This document shows positions 18,101 through 25,594 of a stretch of DNA of 43,279 nt, one piece after another (the first letter of the stretch is position 1; every line of letters begins with the position of its first letter). The position numbers and the translations under genes were made by a program. Source of the stretch: Aquirufa sp. (lineage in GTDB: Bacteria; Bacteroidota; Bacteroidia; Cytophagales; Spirosomataceae); assembly GCA_030833145.1 (NCBI GenBank), contig JAURHT010000004.1:1-43279 (forward strand), in the 5' to 3' direction. The notes under the pieces were generated by a model. That model saw only the letters and a program-made list of their open reading frames with translations. It did no database searches and was not told the DNA's origin.

Positions 18101-19282
18101 GCAGCGGAAAATGGCTGGTTAACCCGAAGTACAGTTCAGAATACGCCATTCACTCAATTGCGTACGCAGAAATTAACGTATTCGACCCAGTTAGAGCCTA
18201 CAAAAGATTTACGGATTCAAGTAGACGGTAATTATAACAAAGGAGATAATTACCAGGAATTCTACCGTCCAGAGGTTGCGAATGGACCTTTCAAATCCCA
18301 AAGCCCGATTCGTTCAGGAAACTATTCGATGTCATTCTTGTCCTTTATGACGGCTTTTTCAAACCCTGAAACGGTTTTCGAAGAGTTTAGATCCAATCGT
18401 TCTGTCTTATTATCTCGACTTAATCGCTCAAAAGCAACCGAGATAGGAACCTACAACCAGAACTCTCAAGATGTATTAATCCCCGCCTTTTTTGCGGCTT
18501 ATTCGGGAGTTTCGGCAAACACAGTTAAATATTCTCCCTTCTACGATATCCCTTTACCTAACTGGAAAGTAGATTATAATGGATTGAATTTATTACCTGG
18601 AATTAAGAATAAGTTTGCATCGTTTACGATTTCCCATATGTATTCAAGTACATATAATGTCGGGAATTTTGTCTCGTCATTAGAATATGGACAATTTACG
18701 ACGGACTACATGAATTTAACATTAAACAGTCTTTTGTACCCACTTTCGTCTCGATATGATCCGGTGACTAACACACTAATTCCGGTATATGTCATGAGTA
18801 CTATTTCATTTGTGGAACGTTTTTCTCCTTTGATTGGGGTGAATGCCGTGACAAAGAGTAAAATATCCTTACGTTTAGAGTATAACCAAGATCGAAATGT
18901 AGGGTTGAATTTAGCGAATTCGCAAGTGGCCGAGTTAGCCAATAAGGATTTTACGGTCGCAGTAGGATTTACTAAATCAAATATGTTGATTCCATTCAAA
19001 ATTAACGGCCGTGCCGTTAGATTACCGAATGACTTACGCTTCAATATGAATTTAACGATTCGGGATACCCGAACTTTGCAACGTAAATTAGATGCGGAGA
19101 CGATCGTTACACAAGGATTTGTTAATTTTCAATTCCGTCCTCAACTGAGTTATAATGTGAATAACAAATTAACGGTGACAGCTTATTTCGATAAGATGAT
19201 GAATAATCCGTTGGTTTCTAATTCCTTCTATCGTTCTACTGTGGCAGGAGGTTTCCAAATACGGTATAGTTTAAGTGAATAA
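12185..19282 (+). CDS. sprA: Type IX secretion outer-membrane translocon SprA (Sov)
   Basis: A 2365-residue protein with an N-terminal signal segment (about residues 9-30, ending in SSFAQ). It is the size of SprA, the very large single-chain beta barrel that forms the type IX secretion pore and is needed for gliding in Flavobacterium. Family marks include LPPAIDRIFGGTEVSFKPNG near residue 135, VQLRYVGNLFFN, LNLNVNFDT, GNTSWTLNS and a second related segment further on (about 1380-1560), plus long runs of aromatic-rich alternating strands to a C-terminal YSLSE. The start is not an ATG: the only codon before the signal peptide that fits is TTG at 12185, immediately after the ruvA stop. Plus-strand coding is uninterrupted for 7.1 kb. 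Confidence 0.95.
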   Translation: MYSTDKHSYSIWFPFILGLGIVLSFSSFAQVDSVAKSGKKPRLSLKKPNRNSGKSPFSIYSSKSKLNYSYETDPKLVIQKDATGAAEINDFNTFNQKQNQEVNRSFWRTYSKSLDGSSNLKSRGLFPKIELPPAIDRIFGGTEVSFKPNGSLLLDVGYMGQFVDNPAIPVQLRYVGNLFFNEQAQINFQGKIGDKLNLNVNFDTKASFNFQNQLKLNWKTQEEDILQNIEVGNTSWTLNSQLIPGIQNLFGVKTLLRFGALDMTVVAAQQRSKQDCITLKGGSQGKNFEVRVDQYDENRHFFLSSYFRNNYERALKNLPLISSGITVTRVEVYVTNRTQSTETLRNLVSLYDLGEASPYNNTNPVFQPINPTSPVDNKANGMYAKLLADPNLRKSNEATDRLESTYNLKRGTDFDVLKGAKRLTDREFKFNPQLGYISLVAPLRNDEVLAVSYEYTLNGRKYKVGELTEDYQARQDDEVLILKMLKSSTIRNNLNSSSTGKPHPMWDLMMKNIYSLNTSALTKQNFQLRIVYKDDATGIDNSNLIEGTNFKDIPLVKVLGLDKLNFAGDPQPDGNFDYIEDITVDSKTGKIIFPVLEPFGTNLRAKFTSAESNLVDKYVYDKLYTGTQTDAAQISTKNKFFIKGTFQSGAGGDIALPFGVEAKSVTITAGGQSLAAGTDYIVEPQSGRVKIINEGVFASGREIKVCYEKPDLFSNQIRTLLGTRLDYNLGKNIHLGATIQNMSESPPAFFRRVAMGNEPVNNTLLGFDATILQNSQGITRFLDKLPLISTKETSVIDFQGEFAKLIPNVNDRVQGNAFIDDFEAARVIYNLSSQANLWKSAATPKSYVLAGNKLAAGFNRAKIAAYTVDASIYGQGGFALDVPGLDPAKVNAYAYERVVTPKGLFPNKDFANNITNLPIGVLDVAYFPSERGLYNFNPNLSSTGLLPTPASNFGAITRAISSDTDFDNANVEQIEFWLMDPFIGGEAGKIRDGVFNKNNETGGKLVFHLGDVSEDFIPDGYSNFENGIPAGEKITSGTGKNVETTDWGLAPSRQFVINAFDNSAGREKQDIGLDGLPNKSDDATAVTETTHFKAYLDQIKGRVTDASALAKIQNDPAADDFDYYLNQKFNGTESLIQRYKNYLGMENNSPTTANPSNTNFTEANSMLPDREDLNNDNTVNENEAYFEYEVDLKPSSLQIGSGFVVDKITEGGVNWYLFRIPIKDKRNYKTPAGEINSFKSIRFMRMVLKEFQEPVVLRFAQLQLSGYSYRKFVGELDKRSGQDLPEPYDAKFRVSSVNIEENGPANKGESAIPYVVPPGFVRDQDITTINNARLNEQSMSLCVDNLRPNDARAVFKNTLFDFINYKRLKMFVSMQSPDAINGQVSAFLRIGTDLTDNYYEIENTGLTQTQKGQSLDTEIWPMENEFDIEFDLVKQVKTERDKQGKSLNDRFTMIVTSSTGKTYKITVMGRPDQSATMVTMIGVRNTSNSNKSFCIWVNELRASGFDQTSGEAAIGKLGIKLADLGTIQMNGSFKNYGFGGVQAKISERSRENNLEYGITAILNLDKLLPKKWGFKIPFFITYDRRNISPEFDPFDPDIFLRNSIQKFSSEAKKQSYLTLVEDNTERKGFNFSNVKKSRNAQAKNSYPWDFSNFTFSYAYAEMLRTSPLIAEYSQLSHKGSVLYAFSSSSRFLEPFKKANFDLIKDFNLNLVPSSLMVRLDMDRSFIKTQMRNAEFTTLGVAPQFEKYWFFNRQYALNWNLTKSMVLNYNAQVNSIIDEPIGDLDTQEKRDSVMISLRALGRAKSFDQQAGMVWRLPLQKSVLTDWMNADYTHRVGYNYFANSFDIRDSLGLPFGNIIKNTREQAINGKVDFVALYNRVKALRWANSPRSFGKNVARNPGDEEDIVIPAKGALKSITRLLLTLRGIQVNYAINESTTLPGFMPNPGMLGMNALNQAPGFDFISGGQDDGIRFKAAENGWLTRSTVQNTPFTQLRTQKLTYSTQLEPTKDLRIQVDGNYNKGDNYQEFYRPEVANGPFKSQSPIRSGNYSMSFLSFMTAFSNPETVFEEFRSNRSVLLSRLNRSKATEIGTYNQNSQDVLIPAFFAAYSGVSANTVKYSPFYDIPLPNWKVDYNGLNLLPGIKNKFASFTISHMYSSTYNVGNFVSSLEYGQFTTDYMNLTLNSLLYPLSSRYDPVTNTLIPVYVMSTISFVERFSPLIGVNAVTKSKISLRLEYNQDRNVGLNLANSQVAELANKDFTVAVGFTKSNMLIPFKINGRAVRLPNDLRFNMNLTIRDTRTLQRKLDAETIVTQGFVNFQFRPQLSYNVNNKLTVTAYFDKMMNNPLVSNSFYRSTVAGGFQIRYSLSE

Positions 19283-19283
19283 T

Positions 19284-19315
19284 CTAAAATCGTTTGCAAA
19301 AAATCGAGATTTTAG
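19284..19315. repeat. 8-bp inverted repeat between sprA and gcvH
   Basis: CTAAAATC (19284-19291) and GATTTTAG (19308-19315) are perfect inverted copies around a 16-base loop that contains the TTTG of a candidate gcvH promoter. It could be a weak sprA terminator or an operator at the -33 element. Confidence 0.5.
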
Positions 19316-19324
19316 TGACCTTTG
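19293..19324 (+). promoter_or_regulatory. Candidate gcvH promoter
   Basis: TTTG at 19293-19296 is separated by 20 bases from GACCTTTG at 19317-19324, a match to the Bacteroidota TTTG / TAnnTTTG pattern except for the first T. The ATG is 18 bases further on. Confidence 0.4.
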
Positions 19325-19342
19325 TAAGCAAATAATAATCAT

Positions 19343-19723
19343 ATGAATTTTCCAAGCGAATTAAAATATACTCAAGAACACGAGTGGATTAAAGTAGATG
19401 GCGATGTAGCTATCGTAGGTATCACAGACTTCGCTCAAGGCGAGTTAGGCGATATCGTTTTCGTAGAAGTAGAGACGGTAGGTCAGACGATTGCGAAAGA
19501 CGGTGTTTTTGGAACAGTTGAAGCGGTTAAGACGGTTTCAGATTTGTTCTTGCCAGTCGCTGGTGAAATTGTAGAATTCAATACAGCCTTAAACAACAGT
19601 CCAGAATTAATTAACTCGGATCCTTACGGTGATGGTTGGGTTGTGAAAATCAAAGCGGCTGACGCTGGTGATTTATCCCAATTGATGGATGTTGAAACAT
19701 ATAAATCCTTTATCGGACATTGA
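19343..19723 (+). CDS. gcvH: Glycine cleavage system H protein
   Basis: A 126-residue lipoyl-carrier protein that shuttles the aminomethyl group from GcvP to GcvT and is reoxidised by lipoamide dehydrogenase. The lipoylated lysine is Lys63 in [35 protein letters not shown] at the N-terminus and [14 protein letters not shown] near the end are typical, and the length is standard. It is a single gene with its own candidate promoter and a strong terminator. gcvT and gcvP are not nearby. Confidence 0.97.
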   Translation: MNFPSELKYTQEHEWIKVDGDVAIVGITDFAQGELGDIVFVEVETVGQTIAKDGVFGTVEAVKTVSDLFLPVAGEIVEFNTALNNSPELINSDPYGDGWVVKIKAADAGDLSQLMDVETYKSFIGH

Positions 19724-19727
19724 TTTT

Positions 19728-19753
19728 AAAACCCTGTTAATCAGGGTTTTTTT
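19728..19753 (+). terminator. Rho-independent terminator after gcvH
   Basis: AAAACCCTG (19728-19736) pairs with CAGGGTTTT (19742-19750) around a 5-nt loop, and the T run continues to 19753. Only 15 bases separate it from the next start codon, so the dihydroorotase-like gene depends on read-through or on a promoter inside gcvH. Confidence 0.85.
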
Positions 19754-19768
19754 ATAAGCCATAAACAA

Positions 19769-21060
19769 ATGCGGATCTTATTCAAACAGATTTTAATTCA
19801 AGATAGCCGGTCTTCTTTTTACGGAAAGAAAGTGGATTTATTAGCTTCTAATGGTCAGTGGGTAGAAATTGCTCCACAGATTCAAGCTGAGGCTGATTTA
19901 GTTATATCTAACAGCGATCTCCAATGGTTTCCTTCTGTAGTTGATCTTCGTGTTCATAATACCTTACCAGGTGGGGAACACAAGGAAGATTGGACTAGTT
20001 TGCAAGCGGCGGCTTGGAAGGGTGGGGTTTTAGACTTTTTGCTTCTGCCTACGGGTGAGCCCGTGCCGCAGCAACCTGAGGCTATTCAATATATTGCCGA
20101 GAAATTAGCAGGATCTGGAGTAAAGTGTTATCCAGTGGCGCCACTAACTATTGGGAATAAAGCGGAGAACTTTAGCGATTTGATGGATTTACATCAGGCT
20201 GGAGCTTCCTGGTTTAGCCACGGTGCGGGTGCATTGCAAGACACAGACTTAATGTTAAAGTGCCTGCAATATTTGCAGCCTTTAGCCGCGAAAGTTATTT
20301 CACGTCAGATGTAAAAGGTTTGTCCTTATTTGGCCAAATACACGAAGGACTTCAAAGTACGCTCTTAGGTTTAAAAGGTATCCCAGTGCTCGCTGAAACG
20401 ATGCACGTGAAGCGCGATTTGGATTTATTGGCTTATGTGATGCAACATTCATTTGGATTAGCAAATCCGGAGTTCTCCCTTCACTTCACTTGTATCTCTA
20501 CTGCTGAATCTGTTCGGTTAATTAGCGAGGCTCAGAAAGCGGGATTACCTGTGACAGCAGATGTCGCAATCTACTCACTTATCTTCACAGAAGATGCAGT
20601 ATCCGATTTTGATACATTGAAAAAGGTGAACCCTCCACTTAGAACAGAAGCTGATCGCTCAGCTTTATGGCAAGGTTTGAAAGAGGGGACAATTATGGCT
20701 GTTGTTTCAGATCATCATCCTGTGGAGGTAGAAAATAAAGAGTTAGAGTTCGATCAAGCCGCTTTCGGTACGATTGGCTTAGAAACGTTAGCATTAGCCT
20801 TTATTGATGAAGCGAAGAGACAAGGTTTAGCGAATGTTGATAAGTATTTATCTCATGGTGCTGCCGCCTTCTTAGGAATTCAGCTGCCTGAATTGAAGGT
20901 AGGAGAAACTATGAAAGGTTTCATTATGGTACCAGATTCATATGTTTACACAAGCAAAGATATCGTCTCTAAATCAAAGAACTCCATATTTATCGGATCA
21001 ACCTTGCAGCATAGATTAGTGGGTGTATTTAACGGTTTAACTTATACTTATGGTCAATAA
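19769..21060 (+). pseudogene. pyrC: Dihydroorotase-like amidohydrolase interrupted by a frameshift
   Basis: Two adjoining frames together encode one Bacteroidota-type dihydroorotase. Frame one runs 19769-20314 (181 codons, to LQYLQPLAAKVIS). The rest continues in the -1 frame to 21060 (from about SDVKGLSLFGQIHEG). Adding one base between about 20295 and 20308, for example to the TTT at 20298-20300, rejoins them into about 430 residues, the normal family length. The C-terminal part has KVNPPLR, SDHHPVE and FGTIGLETLALAF. The family HxH metal motif reads DLRVH here, with the first His replaced, so even the repaired protein may not be a standard metal-dependent enzyme. It could be a real inactivation or a one-base sequencing error. 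The DUF4199-like gene overlaps its 3' end by 11 bases. Confidence 0.8.
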
Positions 21061-21571
21061 TTGGTTTGCTGAAATAGGTCGATTTGTCTTATATGCCTCT
21101 CTGTTTATAATCTTGATGGTCCTTTATGGTCTAATTTTACAGCAGTTTGGAATAATTCCTATTGGAGGTAAAAAAGCGCCCACCTATGTTTTCCTTTTAT
21201 TTTTTCAATGGTGGTATGTCACACGTTTTCCAAAACGTAACGGAGGTGAAAAGAAGCATTTTTTAGTCTATTTCGCACTTCAGTACATTTTGATTTTCGT
21301 TACAGCTCTTTTAAGTGCCTATTTCTTGTATTTCTTCTTTCAATCTCCTTCGGGAATACAGATGCTAGATGCGTATATTCAACAGAGTTTGTTAGAATTG
21401 AATTCTTATAAAGAAGTTATTGTCAGTCAAGAAGGAGGGGAGTATTACAATAGTTTGCACGCAGGGATAAAGTCGATCGATGCCTATAGTATCGCTAAAG
21501 ATGATTTTGCCCAAAAGATTGCATTGGGATTCCTGCCTAATTTGTTAATTTCATTGTATTATAAAAAATAA
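21050..21571 (+). CDS. DUF4199-like membrane protein
   Basis: A 173-residue hydrophobic protein with about three membrane helices in the first two thirds (10-33, 43-59, 71-100). A polar stretch (about 105-155) follows, then a short hydrophobic end. Layout and position resemble the DUF4199 proteins that follow dihydroorotase-like genes in Bacteroidota, but similarity to the next gene is weak by eye. The ATG at 21050 overlaps the preceding gene by 11 bases, and the next ATG follows its stop by two bases, so the three are probably one operon. Function unknown. Confidence 0.65.
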   Translation: MVNNWFAEIGRFVLYASLFIILMVLYGLILQQFGIIPIGGKKAPTYVFLLFFQWWYVTRFPKRNGGEKKHFLVYFALQYILIFVTALLSAYFLYFFFQSPSGIQMLDAYIQQSLLELNSYKEVIVSQEGGEYYNSLHAGIKSIDAYSIAKDDFAQKIALGFLPNLLISLYYKK

Positions 21572-21573
21572 GT

Positions 21574-22119
21574 ATGGAAAACACATCTGAATCAACTGCC
21601 TCATCATCCATTATCGCTTTAAAATACGGCTTCATTAATGGATTATTAAGTTTCCTTTTTTCAACGCTCGTTAACGTAATGGGCTGGGCTGAACAATTTC
21701 AAGAATCCATTAGCTGGATTTCTACGGTTTGGTCATTGGTATTATCTGTTACAATCTCTTATCTCTGCTTACGTGAATATAGAGAGCAAAACGAAGGCTA
21801 TATCAGTTATGGCCAAGGTTTAGGTTTAGCTACCTTACTGGGTGCGATTAGTGGTTTAGTAGCGGGTGGATTTAATTACATTTATATTCAGTTTATTGAT
21901 AATACAGTCATTCAGCGCCAAATGGATATCGCCAGAGAGCGTATGGAGGATCAAGGAATGAGTGCAAGTCAAATTCAAAGTGCAGAGGAGATGACAGCTA
22001 TATTTATGAATCCAGGAATGCAATTTGTTATTGTAGTTATCATGAGTGTAATTTTTAATTTCTTATTAGGCCTAATTGTTTCCGCTGTTGTGAAACGCGA
22101 AAAACCTATTTTTGAATAA
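21574..22119 (+). CDS. DUF4199 family membrane protein
   Basis: A 181-residue inner-membrane protein with four likely helices (about 17-35, 47-64, 79-104, 148-172). It has the family features SYGQGLGLATLLGAISGLVA in the third helix and a charged helix with RERMEDQGMSASQIQ and FMNPGMQF before the last segment. DUF4199 proteins are common in Bacteroidota and have no known function. The gene starts two bases after the preceding stop and is followed by gldF one base after its own stop, so it is co-transcribed with both. Confidence 0.85.
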   Translation: MENTSESTASSSIIALKYGFINGLLSFLFSTLVNVMGWAEQFQESISWISTVWSLVLSVTISYLCLREYREQNEGYISYGQGLGLATLLGAISGLVAGGFNYIYIQFIDNTVIQRQMDIARERMEDQGMSASQIQSAEEMTAIFMNPGMQFVIVVIMSVIFNFLLGLIVSAVVKREKPIFE

Positions 22120-22120
22120 G

Positions 22121-22810
22121 ATGTTCACTCTTTTAAAGAAAGACGTGTTGGCTTTTTTTAGCTCTTGGATGGGCTGGGGAACCATCTCGTCTTTTTTTAT
22201 TTTAATGGGGGTCTACGTTTGGGTGATAGATGGAAATTTGCTTGATTACGGATTTGCTGAATTAACAGTCTTCTTTGATTTAAGTCCTTGGTTTTTCCTA
22301 TTCTTTGTTCCTGCTCTTTCTATGAATAGTTTCTCTGAAGAAATAGATCGAGGGACTTTTCAATTATTACGTTCTTTACCTATAACTAGCCATCAGATTC
22401 TTTTAGCTAAGTTTGGTGCCTTGGCTTTTATTGTTGTTTGTACTTTATTACCGAGTATCCTTTTTATACAATCAATTGCCTCTTTGGGTTTGCCTGAAAA
22501 TAATTATGATTCTTCCTTGATTATAGGAGGTTTTATAGCTTTGTTTCTGCTGGTTCTTTGTTTTGTGGCAATGGGATTATTTGCCTCTAGTCTAAGTAAA
22601 AAGCAGCCTGTGGCTTTTATAATAGGACTTGGAATGAATTTTGTTTGTTGGCAAGGAGCTAAGGAAGTGGGCTTGGACTTTATGGATTTATCCTCTCATT
22701 ATAACCGAATGAGTATGGGCGTGTTGAGCTTTAGTGACTTACTCTTCTTTGTAGGATTTATTATTCTTTTGTTAGGCGCGATTCGCCTAAGACTTCGATT
22801 TCTTATTTGA
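22121..22810 (+). CDS. gldF: Gliding motility ABC transporter permease GldF
   Basis: A 229-residue ABC-2 type permease with six membrane helices. It matches GldF: FFSSWMGWGTIS at the start, NLLDYGFAELTVFFDLSPW, SMNSFSEEIDRGTFQLLRSL, GGFIALFLLVLCFVAMGLFASSL and HYNRMSMGVLSFSDLLFF. In Flavobacterium GldF works with GldA (ATPase) and GldG and is needed for gliding. The ATG at 22121 is preferred over an in-frame TTG at 22112, which overlaps the previous gene. gldG, the usual direct neighbour, is absent; the gene ends 8 bases inside a convergent ABC ATPase gene. Partner genes must be elsewhere. Confidence 0.88.
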   Translation: MFTLLKKDVLAFFSSWMGWGTISSFFILMGVYVWVIDGNLLDYGFAELTVFFDLSPWFFLFFVPALSMNSFSEEIDRGTFQLLRSLPITSHQILLAKFGALAFIVVCTLLPSILFIQSIASLGLPENNYDSSLIIGGFIALFLLVLCFVAMGLFASSLSKKQPVAFIIGLGMNFVCWQGAKEVGLDFMDLSSHYNRMSMGVLSFSDLLFFVGFIILLLGAIRLRLRFLI

Positions 22811-23405
22811 AATCTTGAATCGCTATTTTCTCATGGCAAAATTCAATTTCTCTCGCCTCGTTGGACGCAACAATGATTAATTTATGTCGCTGTTGTTCTA
22901 GTCGATTAAAGAACCAATTTTTAGCTTGTTCGTCAAAATTCGTTGTCGGTTCATCTAACAAAAGGACTGATCTGTCTGATAGTAGCGCAAATCCGAGTTT
23001 GATTTTTTGGCGCATTCCAGAAGAATAGTTTTTGATTAATTTAAATCTACCAGGCTGTAAGTCTATGAAATCCTCCAGTAATTCTAAGGTGACAGAAGCA
23101 GGCAGGTACTTGTTTTTGACCAATATATCTAGGTGTTCCGGTAATGTATATTCTTCGATTAATTCGACATAAGGTGCTGCATAGGTAATATGACTATAAG
23201 CTAACTCTGGGTCAATGCCTGTCATTTCAACTGTCCCTGAATTAGGTAAGGTGAATTGTGCAATTAACTGAAGTAAAGTAGATTTACCTGAGCCGTTAGG
23301 ACCCGTTATCGCATAGGACCGTCCTGATTTGAAGGAATGGGAGAAGGATTTGAGGACAAATTCTTGTCTGAATTTTTTGGAAAGATTTTGAACAAGAATT
23401 TCCAT
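22803..23405 (-). CDS. ABC transporter ATP-binding protein
   Basis: A 200-residue ATPase. Walker A is GPNGSGKST (about 35-43), the signature is NYSSGMRQKIKLG (about 124-136) and Walker B is SVLLLDEPTTNFDE (about 145-158). It is short, with a CcmA-like build. It is the last gene of the lipid A block, six bases after lpxA, a position often seen for this ATPase in Bacteroidota. No permease is in the same operon; gldF lies head-on across the 8-base overlap but on the other strand. Substrate unknown. Partnership with GldF is possible only as speculation. Confidence 0.88.
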   Translation of the reverse strand: MEILVQNLSKKFRQEFVLKSFSHSFKSGRSYAITGPNGSGKSTLLQLIAQFTLPNSGTVEMTGIDPELAYSHITYAAPYVELIEEYTLPEHLDILVKNKYLPASVTLELLEDFIDLQPGRFKLIKNYSSGMRQKIKLGFALLSDRSVLLLDEPTTNFDEQAKNWFFNRLEQQRHKLIIVASNEAREIEFCHEKIAIQDFK

Positions 23406-23411
23406 CGTTGA

Positions 23412-24182
23412 TTAGCCTTTCATGATACCGCGCTCTGAATTTTTAACGAAATCAAGAATTTCGTTTCGTTCAGGAGTATTAGGCAATTGCGCTTCTATTT
23501 CTGCCAAAGCAGCATTTGTATTCAACCCTTTCAAATATAAATACCGATACGCTTCTTGTATGACATTAATTTGTTCATCTGTGTAATTACGGCGGCGTAA
23601 GCCTACAGAATTAATTCCGGCATAACTTAAAGGTTCACGTCCTGATTTTGTGAAAGGAGGGACATCTTTTCTTACAAGTGATCCACCTGAAATCATTACG
23701 TGTTGTCCGATGGTTGCGAATTGGTGAATAGCAGAAGATCCGCCAATGATGGCAAAATCACCCACTGTTACGTGTCCAGCCATTTGAACGGCATTCGCTA
23801 AAATACAATTGTCCCCAATGAAACAATCGTGGGCTACGTGCACATAGGCCATGATTAAACAGTTCTTACCGATCACTGTTTTCATTTTATCAGATGTGCC
23901 ACGATTAATGGTAACACATTCTCGAATGGTGGAATTATCGCCAATTTCTGCTGTTGTTGTTTCTCCTCCAAATTTCAAATCTTGAGGAATAGCTGAAATA
24001 ACAGCACCCGGAAATATGCGCACATTTTTACCAATGCGCGCTCCTGGGTAAATAGTTACGTTTGATCCTATCCAAGTTCCTTCACCAATTTCTACATCTG
24101 AATGAATAGACGAAAATGCATCGATACTAACATTAGCGCCGATGTTAGCTTGAGGGTCAATATTTGTTAATTGATGAATCAT
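23412..24182 (-). CDS. lpxA: UDP-N-acetylglucosamine acyltransferase
   Basis: A 256-residue left-handed beta-helix acyltransferase that transfers a 3-hydroxyacyl chain from ACP to UDP-GlcNAc, the first step of lipid A synthesis. The hexapeptide repeats run from residue 8 to about 185. The catalytic His lies in YVHVAHDCFIGDNCILAN, and the AGHVTVGDFAIIGG and IHQFATIGQHVMISGGSLV segments are typical. The C-terminal helical domain (about 190-256) starts at YAGINSVGLRRRNY. It lies ten bases after lpxC/fabZ and is part of the lpx operon. Confidence 0.97.
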   Translation of the reverse strand: MIHQLTNIDPQANIGANVSIDAFSSIHSDVEIGEGTWIGSNVTIYPGARIGKNVRIFPGAVISAIPQDLKFGGETTTAEIGDNSTIRECVTINRGTSDKMKTVIGKNCLIMAYVHVAHDCFIGDNCILANAVQMAGHVTVGDFAIIGGSSAIHQFATIGQHVMISGGSLVRKDVPPFTKSGREPLSYAGINSVGLRRRNYTDEQINVIQEAYRYLYLKGLNTNAALAEIEAQLPNTPERNEILDFVKNSERGIMKG

Positions 24183-24192
24183 AGGTTAAATC

Positions 24193-25587
24193 TTACGATT
24201 TGCGTACTAAACTAGCAGTCATTTCTGCTTCACAAACAACCTGGCCAGCTACATAAGCCTTTCCAGTCATTTTAGCAATTCCTCTACGTATAGGGGCTTG
24301 AAGTTCACATTTAAAAATAATGGTATCACCCGGGATAACACTTTTTCTAAAACGACAATTTTCAATTCCTACTAAGTAAGGCCAATAGTTTTCAGGATCT
24401 TCTACTGAACTCAATACAAGAATTCCTCCTGTTTGTGCCATAGCTTCCACCTGCATAACTCCTGGCATAACCGGATTGTTCGGGAAGTGACCCATAAAAT
24501 AATTCTCATTCATCGTCACATTTTTTACTCCTACAACACTCGTATCATCCAAGTAAATGATTTTATCAATCATTTGGAATGGATACCGGTGAGGTAAAAG
24601 TTCATAAACACGTTCGTGCGTGAAAATAGGAGGTTGCTTTGGATCGTACGTAGGAACCTTATTCTTTTCCGCGTCTAACATCAATTTCTTGATCTTACGA
24701 GCTAATTCTACGTTAGAGGCATGTCCTGGGCGTGATGCCAAAATTTGAGCCTTTATAGGGCGACCTACTAAGGCTAAATCTCCCATTAGATCCAATAACT
24801 TGTGGCGAGCCATTTCGTTATTAAAATGAAGGTTTGTGTTATTTAAAATACCAGCTTCTTTCGAAACAGAGATTTTTGGTTTGCCTAATACTTCCGCTAA
24901 GTGGGCTAATTCAGTCTCAGAATAATCTTTATCTGCAATAACAATCGCATTATTTAAATCTCCACCCTTGATTAAACCTGCTTTATAAAGGACTTCTAAT
25001 TCGTGTACAAAACAGAACGTTCTGCACATCGAGAAATCCTTCTCAAATTGAGACACATGGCTTAAGTTAGCGTGTTGGCTAGATAAAAATTTGGAATTAT
25101 AATCCACCATCACGGCCATGCGGTAGTCATTCAAAGGTAATGCCGCTAATTCAATCCCATTTTCGAGATCTTTGTAACGTACTTCTTCTGTTAATTCGAA
25201 GAATTTACGGTGTGCATCCTGTTCTACAAGAACTGCGTCTTTTAAAGCTTCAACAAATTTGATAGAACTACCATCCATAATTGGAGGCTCTGGACCATCT
25301 AATTGAATTAAAATATTGTCTACTTCTAGACCTACAAGAGCTGCTAATACGTGTTCTACTGTATTAATTCTAGCTCCGTTGTGCTCAATAGTTGTTCCGC
25401 GTGAGGTATCTACTACATAGTCTACATCTGCATCAGCGATGGGCTGACCTGGCAAATCAACACGTTGGAATTTGATCCCGTGGTTTGCAGGAGCAGGTAA
25501 AAAAGTGAGGTTGGCAACTACGCCAGTATGTAATCCTACACCAGATAGGGTTACAGCATTGGTAATAGTATGTTGCTTATTGTTCAT
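24193..25587 (-). CDS. lpxC: Bifunctional UDP-3-O-acyl-GlcNAc deacetylase / 3-hydroxyacyl-ACP dehydratase
   Basis: A 464-residue natural fusion common in Bacteroidota. The LpxC part (about 1-300) is the zinc amidase that commits the cell to lipid A: INTVEHVLAALVG holds the first zinc His and the catalytic Glu, HKLLDLMGDLALVG gives the other zinc His/Asp ligands, and GHASNVELAR holds the general-acid His. The FabZ part (about 320-464) is a hot-dog dehydratase with LLPHRYPFQMIDKI, the catalytic His in NYFMGHFPNNPVMPG and Glu in MQVEAMAQTGG. The fusion joins fatty acid elongation and lipid A synthesis in one chain. It starts seven bases after lpxD. Confidence 0.97.
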   Translation of the reverse strand: MNNKQHTITNAVTLSGVGLHTGVVANLTFLPAPANHGIKFQRVDLPGQPIADADVDYVVDTSRGTTIEHNGARINTVEHVLAALVGLEVDNILIQLDGPEPPIMDGSSIKFVEALKDAVLVEQDAHRKFFELTEEVRYKDLENGIELAALPLNDYRMAVMVDYNSKFLSSQHANLSHVSQFEKDFSMCRTFCFVHELEVLYKAGLIKGGDLNNAIVIADKDYSETELAHLAEVLGKPKISVSKEAGILNNTNLHFNNEMARHKLLDLMGDLALVGRPIKAQILASRPGHASNVELARKIKKLMLDAEKNKVPTYDPKQPPIFTHERVYELLPHRYPFQMIDKIIYLDDTSVVGVKNVTMNENYFMGHFPNNPVMPGVMQVEAMAQTGGILVLSSVEDPENYWPYLVGIENCRFRKSVIPGDTIIFKCELQAPIRRGIAKMTGKAYVAGQVVCEAEMTASLVRKS

Positions 25588-25594
25588 ACGCGTT

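Noticed and set aside
18706..19044. 112-codon minus-strand frame opposite sprA
   Set aside because: It has no recognisable motif and lies wholly opposite a continuous, well-conserved gene; the other antisense frames in sprA are similar shadows.
20285..20300. Programmed -1 frameshift in the dihydroorotase-like gene
   Set aside because: No X XXY YYZ heptamer in the right frame was found near the junction, so mutation or read error is more likely.
22803..23405. ATPase as the direct partner (GldA) of GldF
   Set aside because: It is on the opposite strand, belongs to the lpx block, and at 200 residues is much shorter than GldA; the closeness looks accidental.
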